Positions 11,901 through 21,740 of a stretch of 64,000 bases of DNA are shown piece after piece. The notes below the pieces were generated by a model. The model made no database searches, was not told the DNA's origin, and saw only the letters and a list, made by a program, of their open reading frames with translations. Each line of letters begins with the position of its first letter. Position 1 is the stretch's first letter. Source of the stretch: Eucalyptus grandis (Eukaryota > Streptophyta > Magnoliopsida > Myrtales > Myrtaceae); the NCBI RefSeq assembly GCF_016545825.1, contig NC_052619.1, positions 4,603,501 to 4,667,500 of the forward strand, written 5' to 3'. Position numbers and translations under genes: made by a program.

Positions 11901-13060
11901 CTCCAAAATCACACAATCGAAATTTTTTTAAATTTTGAAATGAAGATATGTGTTCAACAAGAAAAACACTTCATTGTTTCTTTTGAAATCTCCCTCCACA
12001 AACCCAAATGTTTTATTTTATTTATTATCCTCCATTTTATTATATAAAAAATAAAATAATAAAAATCCTAAATTAGGTGTCAACAAAACTTCTAAGTAGT
12101 TTCAAAATATATTATTCTTACCAGCGCAAGCCCAATAAGAATATACAAATTGTTGTGAATATCTCGTTTTTTTTTTTTTTTACATATATAGATAAATTTT
12201 GGCATGTGGTGATCAAGAACATGAAATATAGATATTTAGATTCGGCAAAAAAGGCATAGGTATATCAATTCAATAAACAATCTTTTTACATTCTTTCATT
12301 TGCAAGGTATTAAAAAAAAAAAAAATCAATGGAGCTCCATGAACAAAGTATGTGGAAAACCCTAATTAACCATGGAGAGTATAGAAAGGGAATTATTCAT
12401 TTCTTAGTAATACCAACATTCGTTAGGAGCAATCGAACAGAAAAACTTATAACTGAGAATCAACTGTGTGGCAGTGTGCATGGCAGAAGCACCTTAGGAC
12501 CAGGCTGAGGATGACTTCCACAAACAGAAATCTTGCTTACCGCCATCTTTTCGATATTGATTCCTTCTGAAAACGTGCAGTTAGTTGGTTAGTCTCCAAT
12601 TGAGACATTACTATCTTCAGACTTCGAACTCAAAAAGAACATCATTTGCAAAATGTGAAATTGATTTGTTTTCTATCCCTATTAATCGCTTCTCTCAAGG
12701 CCGATTGTTCTTAATCGTTATCCAATCAACCCATGTTTTGTGTGCATGTATAATGAAAGTGCCCTCCGTCGCTCATCGGGCGGGCGTTGACGCCTCTTGA
12801 AGAGATAATCGTGTTAGGTGAAAGGACTAGGAAAAGAATGAAGACGAGAGAGGCCTTGGGAAGCATCGTTCTTTCACCAACTGATGTGTGGTCGTACGAT
12901 GTACTTTTGAATTTACGATTATACATAGAAGGCACGAGAGTGCTATATATAACAATGTCGACCACATGGAGTCAAAGTCATGCCGTGTATTGGGGTTCAA
13001 AAGTCTCGTCTCTGCCCTGACTTCAAAGTTATGCCGTCTATTGTGGTTCAAAAGTCTTGC
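8945..13060. repeat. Host segmental repeat, copy C (interrupted 9503-12085)
   Basis: Most complete copy of the family. 8945-9502 matches 3640-4012 plus 4460-4630 of copy A. 12086-13060 matches 4640-5060 of copy A, and 5930-6300 plus 7480-8020 of copy B. The ACAATGTCGACCACATGGAG phrase (12951) is shared with 7960. The interruption is a solo LTR flanked by AAACT. No coding region of its own is seen. Confidence 0.8.
9503..12085. mobile_element. Solo LTR (2.58 kb) of a Tat-type gypsy family
   Basis: Starts TGTCGCGACC and ends GGTGTCAACA. It is flanked by the 5-bp duplication AAACT (9498-9502 and 12086-12090). Copies A and B show the unoccupied site (GAAAAACTTTGAAGTA in B). Start, end, the CGCCCTTTCGGTACC motif (9768) and the GC-rich block (about 10880-11500) followed by pyrimidine-rich sequence parallel the LTRs at 16296 and 27911, but the body differs, so it is a related family. 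It likely arose by recombination between the two LTRs of a full element. Open frames in the GC-rich part have no recognisable domains. Confidence 0.85.
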
Positions 13061-13511
13061 CACTGACCTCCCAAAGTCTCTCCTCGTTTTACCATGGGAG
13101 TCTTTGACGTGCCTCTCTTGGACCAAAATGTCCATTCCACATGAAGGACCAGTAAATTGGTTGCGACTTGCGAGCAAGAATTGCGGGTATCGGGTGCATG
13201 GGAGTCCACGTCATCCCTATTATCAGATCATTTAGATCCCACAAAAAGCCAACAGTATTTAAAGGTTGAGATGGAATGAGTTCATGTACTTAGAGCATGT
13301 ACAGGAGCTATTCGATTGGGTCCTCCGAGGCTGGTGTTAAACCTGCTTCTCACTTCAACCAATCCGAGTTGTTTTCGGTGTGAGATGACCTGGTTATGCA
13401 AGAGCAATTTTAGAAAAGAAAATGAAAAGAAAGGACGAGAGGAAGTCGAGGTCAGTGGTGGATATATCAACTTGATTTTATTATGGCATCAATAAAAGAT
13501 CAACTTAATTT
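13061..13511. other. Non-coding stretch
   Basis: No gene recognised. A TATTTAAAGG word at 13255 could be a TATA box, but no matching coding start is seen downstream. Confidence 0.4.
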
Positions 13512-13732
13512 TAGACTCCATTTATTTTGTAAAAAATAAATTATTTGAAATTATTTTCTTAAAAAATATTGCTTATATTACTTTTAAATTTAAACAAACG
13601 AAAATATTTAGACATAAATTGTCCTCAACAATGAAAATATTTCTTATTAACTAATTATTTCAAATTATATAAGCGATTATTCTCAGGAAAATATTTTTCA
13701 AATATTCATTTTCCATTAAATAAACACACCCT
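13512..13732. mobile_element. MITE-like AT-rich element
   Basis: The left end GACTCCATTTATTTTG and the reverse complement of the right end (GGGTGTGTTTATTTAATGG) are imperfect inverted repeats. Both sides then continue with AAATTATTTGAAA-type sequence. Length (about 220 bp), AT content and end sequence resemble common plant hAT-type MITEs. No clean target duplication was found. Confidence 0.5.
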
Positions 13733-14477
13733 TAGGATAAAATCAATATGTTAAGATTAATCTACGAAAGTCATGTGCTCACTTCCTCAAGAAAACGTGG
13801 TTACGGCATTGGTATTCCTAAGCTTTTTCGATTTGTAAATGATTGTTTGTAAACCTTTTTTTAACAACTGGGTCAAAATATGTTCGGTTGTTGTAATGTT
13901 TGTCCTTCCGTCTTGTTTGGACGGATATACTGACATGGCAATTAAATAGTCGTTAACTACGTATGTGGCAGCCACACATTGCCAACGTGGTGTATGAAGA
14001 ATTGGACAAGATGCACTTAATTGTTATTTTAATGGTTTATAGACAGACATTAGTTAGAATAAATACAATAAAATAACTTTCATGTGCTTCGGTCATTATA
14101 TATGGAAAGATAAAAACCTATATAAAGGAAGATTGAAAAAGTTTATCAATTTCGGAAATTCTTGCTTCTCTTGCCAATAGTATAAAAATTGCTTAACTGG
14201 TCTTGATTTGATTGAGATTAATTTTTAGAACTGCTTTGTTGTCAAGAGCTATTTTCCCCATTACGCCTCTGTTAGAGAGGCATTCCACTGCAAGTGCCGA
14301 CCTTGGTTAGTAAATAAAGGGATATTGGATAAGTACACTAGAATTCTTAAGTCTTGTTACGAAAGTGTAATTGATGCTTAAAACTTTCAAAAATTATAAT
14401 CAAGTCCCTAAACTTATTAACATTTTTTGTTTATCAAGTTGGGTGGAGTTAATGGAAGGATTTGATTGCACAAACCT
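13733..14477. other. Non-coding stretch
   Basis: No gene recognised. The sequence around 14335-14420 (GGATAAGTACACTAG, then AAGTCCCTAAACTT) resembles the terminal repeats of TIR elements elsewhere in the window, but no partner end was found. Confidence 0.35.
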
Positions 14478-14735
14478 AATTCAACACCTTCATCTCCTCC
14501 GGCAGCCCGACTGTCTCAAACATGCCGAACGTCTTAATTTTACACTCGGCTTCTGCCTTGGAGACCTTGTACGCAGTCTCGCCTACGCCGACTAATTTGC
14601 ACGAAAACCACCTTGAAAGTCCTCACAGCCATTGACCAATATGCTTCCTTGTGAGCAATCGAAGTTTGCTGCCCGACCATTCTGCTTCCATTAGGATTTA
14701 CAGCCCACGCGACCCATCCGTGGTTCTTGTAGGTG
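14478..14735 (-). pseudogene. DOMON-domain (AIR12/cytochrome b561-DOMON-like) gene fragment
   Basis: Reading the minus strand from about 14735 gives HGWVAWAVNPNGSRMVGQQT, then KTFGMFETVGLPEEMKVLN after a frame change near 14600. GW(V/I)AWA(V/I)NP-MVG and the later MF-TV-LP-VLN pattern are typical of the plant DOMON domain in apoplastic or membrane-anchored AIR12-like haem proteins. Only about 85 residues remain, with a frameshift and neither leader nor b561 part. The assignment is from recalled family patterns; a database search would settle it. Confidence 0.5.
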
Positions 14736-15621
14736 GAGCCAAAATAACAATGTCGTTGGAATTTCAGCAGAGTTGTAGTTCCAATGTATGTAAGAGCTTA
14801 AATGCAGGAAGTCGCTACAATGCTCGTAGTGTTGGTTTCTGCTGAATTTCTGTGACTCAACATTGGAGCGATTGCATCACTCCAAAATTTGGTAATAGAG
14901 TGAGAAAACTTTGTTTTGAGAGAGGGGATTAGCAATGGCATTAAACTGCTTCGAGCAACGAGACACCAGATACAGCGTGAGGAATAGGAACAAGCAAGGT
15001 ATAGCGCAAATTAAATATGCTCCAAGAGGAGATAAATGTTGGCTTTCCTCTTTTAAGGTGTGATTAGCCAATCGCAGACTTCTACCTACTTCCTACATGT
15101 TCCACCAAACCATCAACACCCTTTCGTTGAAGAATCTTCATTCATTTACCGGGAAAATTCTAAATAAAGTTTTAAAAGTGTCCTCACTTTCTCAAAAGAG
15201 GTCCAAAATAGATTTTGCATTAAATAAGAAAATAAAGTGGTCATATTAGTCTAAAAAAAGGATCTAATATCGTCGACTGACCAAATCTTCTAGTCAATAA
15301 ATAGCATTTTCATCCAAACATAATCATTTTTTTTCTTGTCTTCCCTATTTATTGCCTTGAAGATCAAATGAGGACTAGGCATTATGTTACATAAACAAAA
15401 GAATGTATCAAACTACTCAAAGTCGAATTTTGCACAAAGTCTGGCCAAAATGCAACAAAAAGAAATTGTCACCGACAAATTCAATATGCCTCTTCAAGCT
15501 CCATACTACATTTCTCGAAAGCAAAAACTCAGTGGATTTTGCTTGTGTACCTTTTATTTTTATTTTTTTTATTTTCTTACCCATTTCTACATTTTTTTCA
15601 CCGCCAGGTCTTCTCTTTGCT

Positions 15622-15623
<2 letters not shown>

Positions 15624-15660
<37 letters not shown>
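15624..15660. repeat. TC dinucleotide microsatellite
   Basis: An almost uninterrupted TC run of about 18 units. Confidence 0.95.
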
Positions 15661-15662
<2 letters not shown>

Positions 15663-16295
15663 TTAATTGTGGCCAGAAGGGTTGACAGTGGTCATCAGCC
15701 CTTGTGACAAGGGTCAGGGCCATCGCCCAAATTTGGGGAGGCCATTGCGGCCATAGGGGAGGCTGGCCTTACCCAAACCGATAAAGAGAGTATGGAGTCA
15801 TCGATCACTACAGAATGTGGGGGAACCGATAAAAAAAAAATAGAGCGAACATGAATTGAGAATTTCAGAGGGAGAGAGAATGACAACCCAAGAATTTGGG
15901 GCAAATTTTTGTTCAAATCAACGAGAGAGAGGGCGAGAGAGATTCGATGCCTTGTGAAGTTAGGCACCTGATTTTCAAATAGAGCTTCAGCAACGACTCA
16001 ACCAACGAATACACTTTCAGAGAGAAAGCATTGACCATAGGAGAAAATGAAGGAACCAATGGAGAGAGAGCAAACAAGAATTGAAATTTTCAGAGGAAGG
16101 CCACAGAGAGTCGTTCCCTTGTGAAGCCAAATAGATGATTTTGAAATGAAAAGACCGTATAAGCTGTGAAAATGATCGTCGATGGCGATAGACGAAAAGA
16201 GAAGGCATTTCATCTCAGCAAAGCAAGCTAACTTTTCTTTTCTTCGCTCTTCATCTTCTTATCTTGCTGGAGAAGAAGATGATGAACATGGGAGA
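15661..16295. other. Non-coding stretch left of the Tat-type element
   Basis: No gene recognised. It is rich in GAGAGA words. It ends in GGAGA (16291-16295), the left target duplication of the large retrotransposon. Confidence 0.4.
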
Positions 16296-19200
16296 TGTCG
16301 CGACCTCTTTTTACGGCGCCCGATCAGGGCGGGCGTCGGCGAAGGCTAATGGTTCGGCTATGTCTATTAGGTGTAGCCTGGACTCTCCTAAGTCCACCAA
16401 TTCATGACTTAATAGTCCAAGTTTTGAACTTGTAAGTTAATTTTAAAACAGAGTCGCTACTAATCGGTTTGGGGTGGTTCGATTAGATTCCCAAGCGAAG
16501 TATCGGGAGAAATACTTGCTCCTGCACAACAAGAGAAATTAGGATCGAGAACTTGATTACACTAGTTAATCACTAATGCCCTTTCGGTACCTAATCTTGT
16601 TTAGACTCTAAGGCTTTTTGGATTTTTGAGGGGTTTTCCATGCATTTGTGAAAGAAAAACATTTTTGGGTCATTTTCTCATTTTTTAGACATAAAAAGCA
16701 TTTTTTGGATTTTTGATCTTTTCTGAAAATAAATCATTTTTGGCCTTTTTTCTGACTTTTTTGGTTTTTTTTTTTGGGAAAATATGGATATTTTGATTTT
16801 CTAGAAAATAAATTATTTTTTAATTTTAAATATATTATATTATATTATATTATTAAAAAGTGACCCGGGTCGAATCTCGGGTTGGGTTCAACTCAGGCCG
16901 TCCGCCCAAGACGTTGCGGGCTTGGCCCGAGGTTTTTGTTTTTATTTTTGGAATAAGGGTTCCATAAATCCTAAAATTTGTCACGAAAATGCATTTCAGT
17001 CCTAAAACTTGCAAAAAATGCAAATAAGTCCTAAAACTTGTCAAAATAGTTCAATTGAGTCCTAAAGCTAACACCGTCAGCATTTTCCGTTAAAAATGCT
17101 GACGTGGCATTTTAAATTATTTTTTTATTTTCCAGTTGGCTTTTTAAATTATTTTTTATTCAATTTTTAAAAAAAATATATATTTAAAAACTAAAATTCA
17201 TTTTTTAAAAACTATTACAAAAAGAAAAAAAAAAGGGCAGAGGAGGCGGCCGTCCATCGCCGGAGGGGCTGGTGACGGTTGCCGGCCGCCGCCCGACCAA
17301 GGCGAGGCCTCGCCGGCCCCAAGAGAGGGCCGGCGACCCTCGCCTGGTGCGAGCGAGCCCTCGCAACCCTCACCTAGCGCAGGCGAGCCCTTGCGACCCT
17401 CGCTTAGCGCGGGCAGGCGCCTAGATCGGGCACGCCCGCCCTCGCTTGCGGGCCGGCGACCGTCGCTAGCCACAGGCGAGGCCTCGATGGCCGTCGCACG
17501 GGGCCGGCGAGGCTCGCCCAGATCTGGCCGGGCACAGAGACGCGGAAGTCGCTTGGTCGCGGGCGGAGGTCGCTAACGAGGGGACTCGGAACAGCGGTGA
17601 CTGGCGGCCCGGCAACTAGCTCGGATCTGCTAGCGTCGAGCACAGGGAAGCACAGGAGCGGGCCACTCGCGCAGCCCTCACGCTTCGCGGCAACGCCCAG
17701 ATCTGGGCGAGCCTCGCCGGCCCCAGCCGAGGGCCGCCGAGGCCTTGACCCGGGGCTAGTGACGATCGCCGGCCCCCGTCGAGGGTCGGCGTTCCCAAAT
17801 CAGGCGCCTCGCCCTCGCTGGGGCCGGCGAGGCTCGCCACAGTCGGGCGGCGGCCGACGACCGTCGCTGGCCCCTCCGGCGATGGGCGGCCGCCTCTTCT
17901 TCCCTTTTCTTTTATTTTTCTTTTTTTAACAGTTTTTAAAAATTGAATTTTAGTTTTTAAATATAATTTTTTAAAATTTGAATAAAAAATTATTTAAAAT
18001 ACTACGTCAATGTTACGTCAGCATTTTCCGTTAATAAAACTAACGGTGTCAATTTTATGAGTCAAATGAAACATTTTGATAAGTTTTAGGACTTATTTGC
18101 ACTTTTTGCAAGTTTTAGGACTCAAATGCATTTTCGCAACAAGTTTTAAGACTTCCGCAGCACTTATCCCTTTAAAAACAAAAAACAAAAAACAAGCCCG
18201 GCCCAAATATACCTATTTTCTAAAAAGGGTTCGGCCCAAGGAATAGCCGGCCCACGCGTAAATGGCCCAAGCTGGCCGGAACCCTACCCGGGTGAGGTGC
18301 ACCGGACCCGGCTCTGACTCGGTTTCCAACCCAGTTTCGTGAACCGCGCCTGACCTGGCTTGACCCGACGCGGGGTCGCTGGTTCTCCATCCGTCTGTGG
18401 CGCCGATGGAGGGGCTGGGGACGTCACTAAATAGCGGCGTAGCGCTTGACAACGGCAGCAACGTAACGGACGACGGTGCGGCATTCGATGGTGACGTAGC
18501 GAGTCTCCTTGGTTAGGGGTTAGGGTTTTGTGGAGGGGCGATGGTGACGACAACGACAGGCAGGGGTGGCGGCCAGGGTTTCGAGCAACGGTGATAGCCA
18601 AGCAAGACTAATACCTATCTGTGGAGAGGGCCCGGCATGGCGGCGTGGAGAATGGTGACGACAGGGAGTGGCGGTTGGGATGGGGCAACGACAGCGAGCC
18701 CTCAACCTCCAGATCTGGTGTGGCTTGGGCGAATCGATCGTGGCAACAACGTCAGAACGATGGCGGAGTAATGGCTGCGTCGGCGACAGCAAGTCTTCTC
18801 CCTTCGGATCTGGCCCTCCGCCTTCCAATTCCTCTCTCGCTCAACCTCCACATGCTTGGATCTCTCTCCCTCAGGTTCGCTCGCCGCCGGCCTCGTTCGA
18901 AGTCTCTCAGAGGAAGGTCGTTGGAGCTCGCGACCCGATTTCTCTCTCGCACTCGCTCTTTGATCTCCCCCTGAAATCTCTTAAGGAAAGGTCTCCGAGT
19001 TCACCGTGTCCTTCAACGGAGCTAGCGGCCACCTATTTATAAGCGAGAGGGGTTCGGTTGACGAAGAACCTTGGCCACCAGCCTTTGGCTTGTCAACCGA
19101 TCCCCCTTGGCTGAACCGGTGTCCCATCCGAACTTCTCAAACGAGGTGTGCTCGGCATTGAAGGCAACCATTAATGGTGCTTGAGATCTGTCTCTTTCAG

Positions 19201-19519
19201 CCGACGTCGGCCTACCCTCCTCGGTTATAGGTTGTCCTTCACGCGCATGAGTTGCAGAGGCGGAGGGGAAGAAGAGAGAAGAAGGAAGAAGAAGAAGAAG
19301 AGAGAAGGGGCTGGGCCAGGGGTGAAAAAGCAGGCCCTGGGCCTTGGAGGGCCCGTGTGAGGAAGGGAACAAAGGGGGCTGGGCACGAAGGCCCGGCCCA
19401 GGTGGGCTACCTCTTTTTGTTTTTTTTTTTGTTTTTTATTATTTATTATCCAAAGAAAGGAAAATAATAAAAAGGTCTAATTAATTAAAAAAAACCTAAT
19501 TAAAATGTAGTCGTCAACA
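16296..19519 (-). repeat. 3' LTR of the Tat-type element (left copy)
   Basis: 3224 bp, enlarged by a 1.2-kb TIR element at about 16951-18170. Without that it is about 2.0 kb and still longer than the right LTR, which lacks sequence equivalent to about 18920-19370. It has the CCCTTTCGGTACC motif (16580) and a CpG-rich part (18240-19020). Open frames in the GC-rich part have no domains. Confidence 0.85.
16951..18170. mobile_element. Mutator-like TIR element with GC-rich core, nested in the LTR
   Basis: Inverted ends of about 200 bp: CCTAAAACTTGCAAAAAATG on the left matches the reverse complement near 18100-18120, and both sides carry GTCAGCATTTTCCGTTAA. The core (about 17235-17900) is extremely GC-rich, made of variations on GGCGAGGCTCGCC, with no protein domains. 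The right LTR of the same retrotransposon has no insertion at the equivalent place (about 28530), so it jumped in after the retrotransposon. A clean 9-bp target duplication was not seen. Confidence 0.75.
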
Positions 19520-19533
19520 GCTGCCCCTCTTTG
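19520..19533 (-). other. Polypurine tract of the Tat-type element
   Basis: On the minus strand CAAAGAGGGGCAGC directly precedes the TGTTGACG start of the 3' LTR. This is the expected plus-strand primer and has the form known from Tat/Ogre elements. Confidence 0.8.
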
Positions 19534-19777
19534 AAGGTGAGCTCGCAGAGGTTGCATTCAAAGACAAACTGATGCCTAAATTTTGTCCATGCATATATCA
19601 CAGATTTTGTTTGGGACCAACTGTCCCATGCAGAAAAAGTGTAATATAGCATTATACATACTAAGATAGATAAGAAGATACATGTATTTACTTACTGAGA
19701 GCGAGTGAGATAGGGTGTGAACCCCGAGTTTGGCAAGTATCAAGGCGTCATCTTACCAGGTGACATGAGGAGGTTGC

Positions 19778-20240
19778 TTCCCAGGATCCGAACCATTCTT
19801 CTGTCACCTGTTAGAGCAATAAGTGGTTTGTCTAGCACCCGAACCTTTTTTCAGTCGCCTTGACGGGGAATTACCTTCCCAGGACTCGAACATTTCTTCG
19901 ATTGCCTGTTAGAGCAATAAGTGGTTTATTTAGGACCCGAACCTTTCTTCGGTCGCCTTGACGGAGAATTTCTTTTCCAGGACCCGAACCTTTCTTTGGT
20001 CGCCTGTTAGAGCAATAAGTTGTTTACCCGACCTTTCTCGGGAGATGCGCCAACCTTTCTCGGGACATCTGTTTGTGGGTGTCTGATCTTTATCAAGGAC
20101 ACCAGTTGTTACCCGACCTTTCTCAGGAGATGCGCCAACCTTTCTCAGGGCATTGATTTGTAGGGTGCCTGATCTCTATCAAGGACACCGGTTAGTACCC
20201 AACCTTTCTCGAGGGATGCTTTCTCAAGGCATTTGTTCTT
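19778..20240. repeat. Two adjacent tandem arrays (about 97 bp and 85 bp units)
   Basis: The first array has units starting at 19778, 19875 and 19972, each with CCAGGA-CCGAAC-TTTCTTC and TGTTAGAGCAATAAGT. The second starts at 20026, 20111 and 20197 with ACCCGACCTTTCTC and TCAAGGACACC. Copies differ by several percent. 20240-20440 holds more degenerate versions around ACTTGGACATTCACAAGT. All lie in the untranslated region next to the 3' LTR. Confidence 0.8.
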
Positions 20241-20444
20241 GAAGATACTTGGACATTCACAAGTATTGAAAGAGTACCTAGATATTCACAAGTACTAACC
20301 TTGAGGATATTTGGGCCTTTGCAGGTGTCGAAGTGGTACTTGGATGATCACAAGTGCGAATTCTGGAGGGTGCCTAGACATTCGCAAGCGTTGAAGGAGT
20401 ACCTAGTAGATGGAATGTCAAGGATGTACTTGAGATATTTGTGA

Positions 20445-20925
20445 AGGTTTCTCACCTCCTGGTATGTGGGAATATCGAGGATGGGTCTCGCATATTCGTG
20501 AAGGTCTCTCACCTCTTAGTATGGGGAATATCGAGGACGTGCCTCGCATATTCATGAAGGTCTCTCACCTCCTAGTAATTGGGAATATCAAAGACGTACC
20601 TTGGATATTCATGAAGGTTTCTCACCTCCTAGTATGGGGAATATCGAGGACGTGCCCCGCATATTCGTGAAAGTCTCTCACCTCCTGATAAAGGGGAATA
20701 TCAAGGATGTACCTGGGATATTCGTGAAGGTCTCTCACCTCCTGGTAATTGGGAATATCGAGGACGTGCCTCGCATATTCATGAAAGTCTCCCACCTCCT
20801 GGTAATTGGGAATATTGAGGACGTGCCTCGCATATTCATGAAATTCTTCCACCTCCTGGTAATTGGGAATATCGAGGACATGCCTCGCATATTCGTGGAG
20901 GTCTCCCACCTCCTGGTAACATAAA
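20445..20925. repeat. Tandem array of 57-60 bp units, about eight copies
   Basis: Units run from CTCACCTCCTGGTAATTGGG to ATATTCATGAAGGT and recur about every 58 bp; the last ones (20750-20920) are the most alike. Many units are multiples of three, which leaves both strands open for over 100 codons (for example HLLVIGNIEDVPRIFMKVS repeated). This is a by-product of the repeat and not a gene. Confidence 0.9.
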
Positions 20926-21184
20926 TTTGAATGTAGCACAAGTCTTACCTGGATGGCCGCAGGCACTTAAAATGGCTGAAACATCTGAGTAACTGCAGGT
21001 GTACAAAGTACTGGAATACTTGGATGGACACAAGTATTTAATGATATGATCTAGGACCACTCAGGCTGGTCCAAGTGTAAGAAAGCATACCCGGGTAACC
21101 ACAGGCGCACAATGCGATGGAATACTTAAATGGCTACCAGTATTCAATGATACAATTTTGATGACAACTCGGATAAGTCGAGTG

Positions 21185-21740
21185 TCACAGAAAGAGAGTA
21201 TCCGAACGGTGGCCGATACTTAAAGACAAGAGGATACTTGGACAGTCACGAGCATCCAAACTTTAAAGACAACTCGAATAGGTCGAGTGTCAACAAAGGG
21301 AGCACCTGAGTAACGGCAGACACTCAAAAAAAGCAGGGGGATACTTGGACAGTCGCAAATATCAATACTCTGGGGACAACTCGAATAGGTCGAGTGTCGA
21401 TAAGAGGGAGTACCTGGCAAGTGGTGGGTACTCAAAGACAAGAGGATACTTGGACAGTCACGAGCATCCAAACTTTAAAGACAACTCGAACAGGTCGAGT
21501 GTCAACAGAGGGAGCACCTGAGTAACGGCAGGCACTCAAAAACAGGGGGATACCTGGACAATTGCAAATATCAATACTCTGGTGACAATTCGAATAGGTC
21601 GAGTGTCGATAAGAGGGAGTACCCGGCAAGTGGTGGGTACCCAAAGACAAGGGGATACTTAGACAGTTGCAAGCACCCAAACTTAAGGGACGACTCGAAT
21701 GGGTCGAGTGTCAAGAAGAGAGTACCTAGACAGTGGTAGG
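21185..21740. repeat. Tandem array with dimeric higher-order unit of about 210 bp
   Basis: GATACTTGGACAGTCACGAG occurs at about 21233 and 21445, with a variant near 21653, giving a spacing of about 210 bp. Between them lies a related half-unit (GATACTTGGACAGTCGCAAA). Both halves carry ACAACTCGAATAGGTCGAGT. So an ancestral monomer of about 105 bp has been amplified as a dimer. Confidence 0.8.

Noticed and set aside
10880..11938. Open frames of 80-178 codons on both strands
   Set aside because: They are in the GC-rich and pyrimidine-rich part of a solo LTR, overlap on both strands and show no domain.
17198..17929. Several open frames in very GC-rich sequence
   Set aside because: They lie in the core of a TIR element. 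GC-rich DNA has few stops and the products are low-complexity Arg/Gly/Pro/Ala.
18213..19042. Open frames of 100-124 codons, with similar ones at 28669-29415
   Set aside because: They lie in corresponding parts of the two Tat LTRs, are not conserved as one reading frame and lack domains.
20445..20925. CRISPR-like array
   Set aside because: Units are contiguous tandem repeats without unique spacers, in a plant retrotransposon.
20464..20966. Open frames of 107 and 114 codons on both strands with a repeating 19-20 residue pattern
   Set aside because: They come from the 57-60 bp tandem array; units near a multiple of three keep all frames open. No start context or homology.
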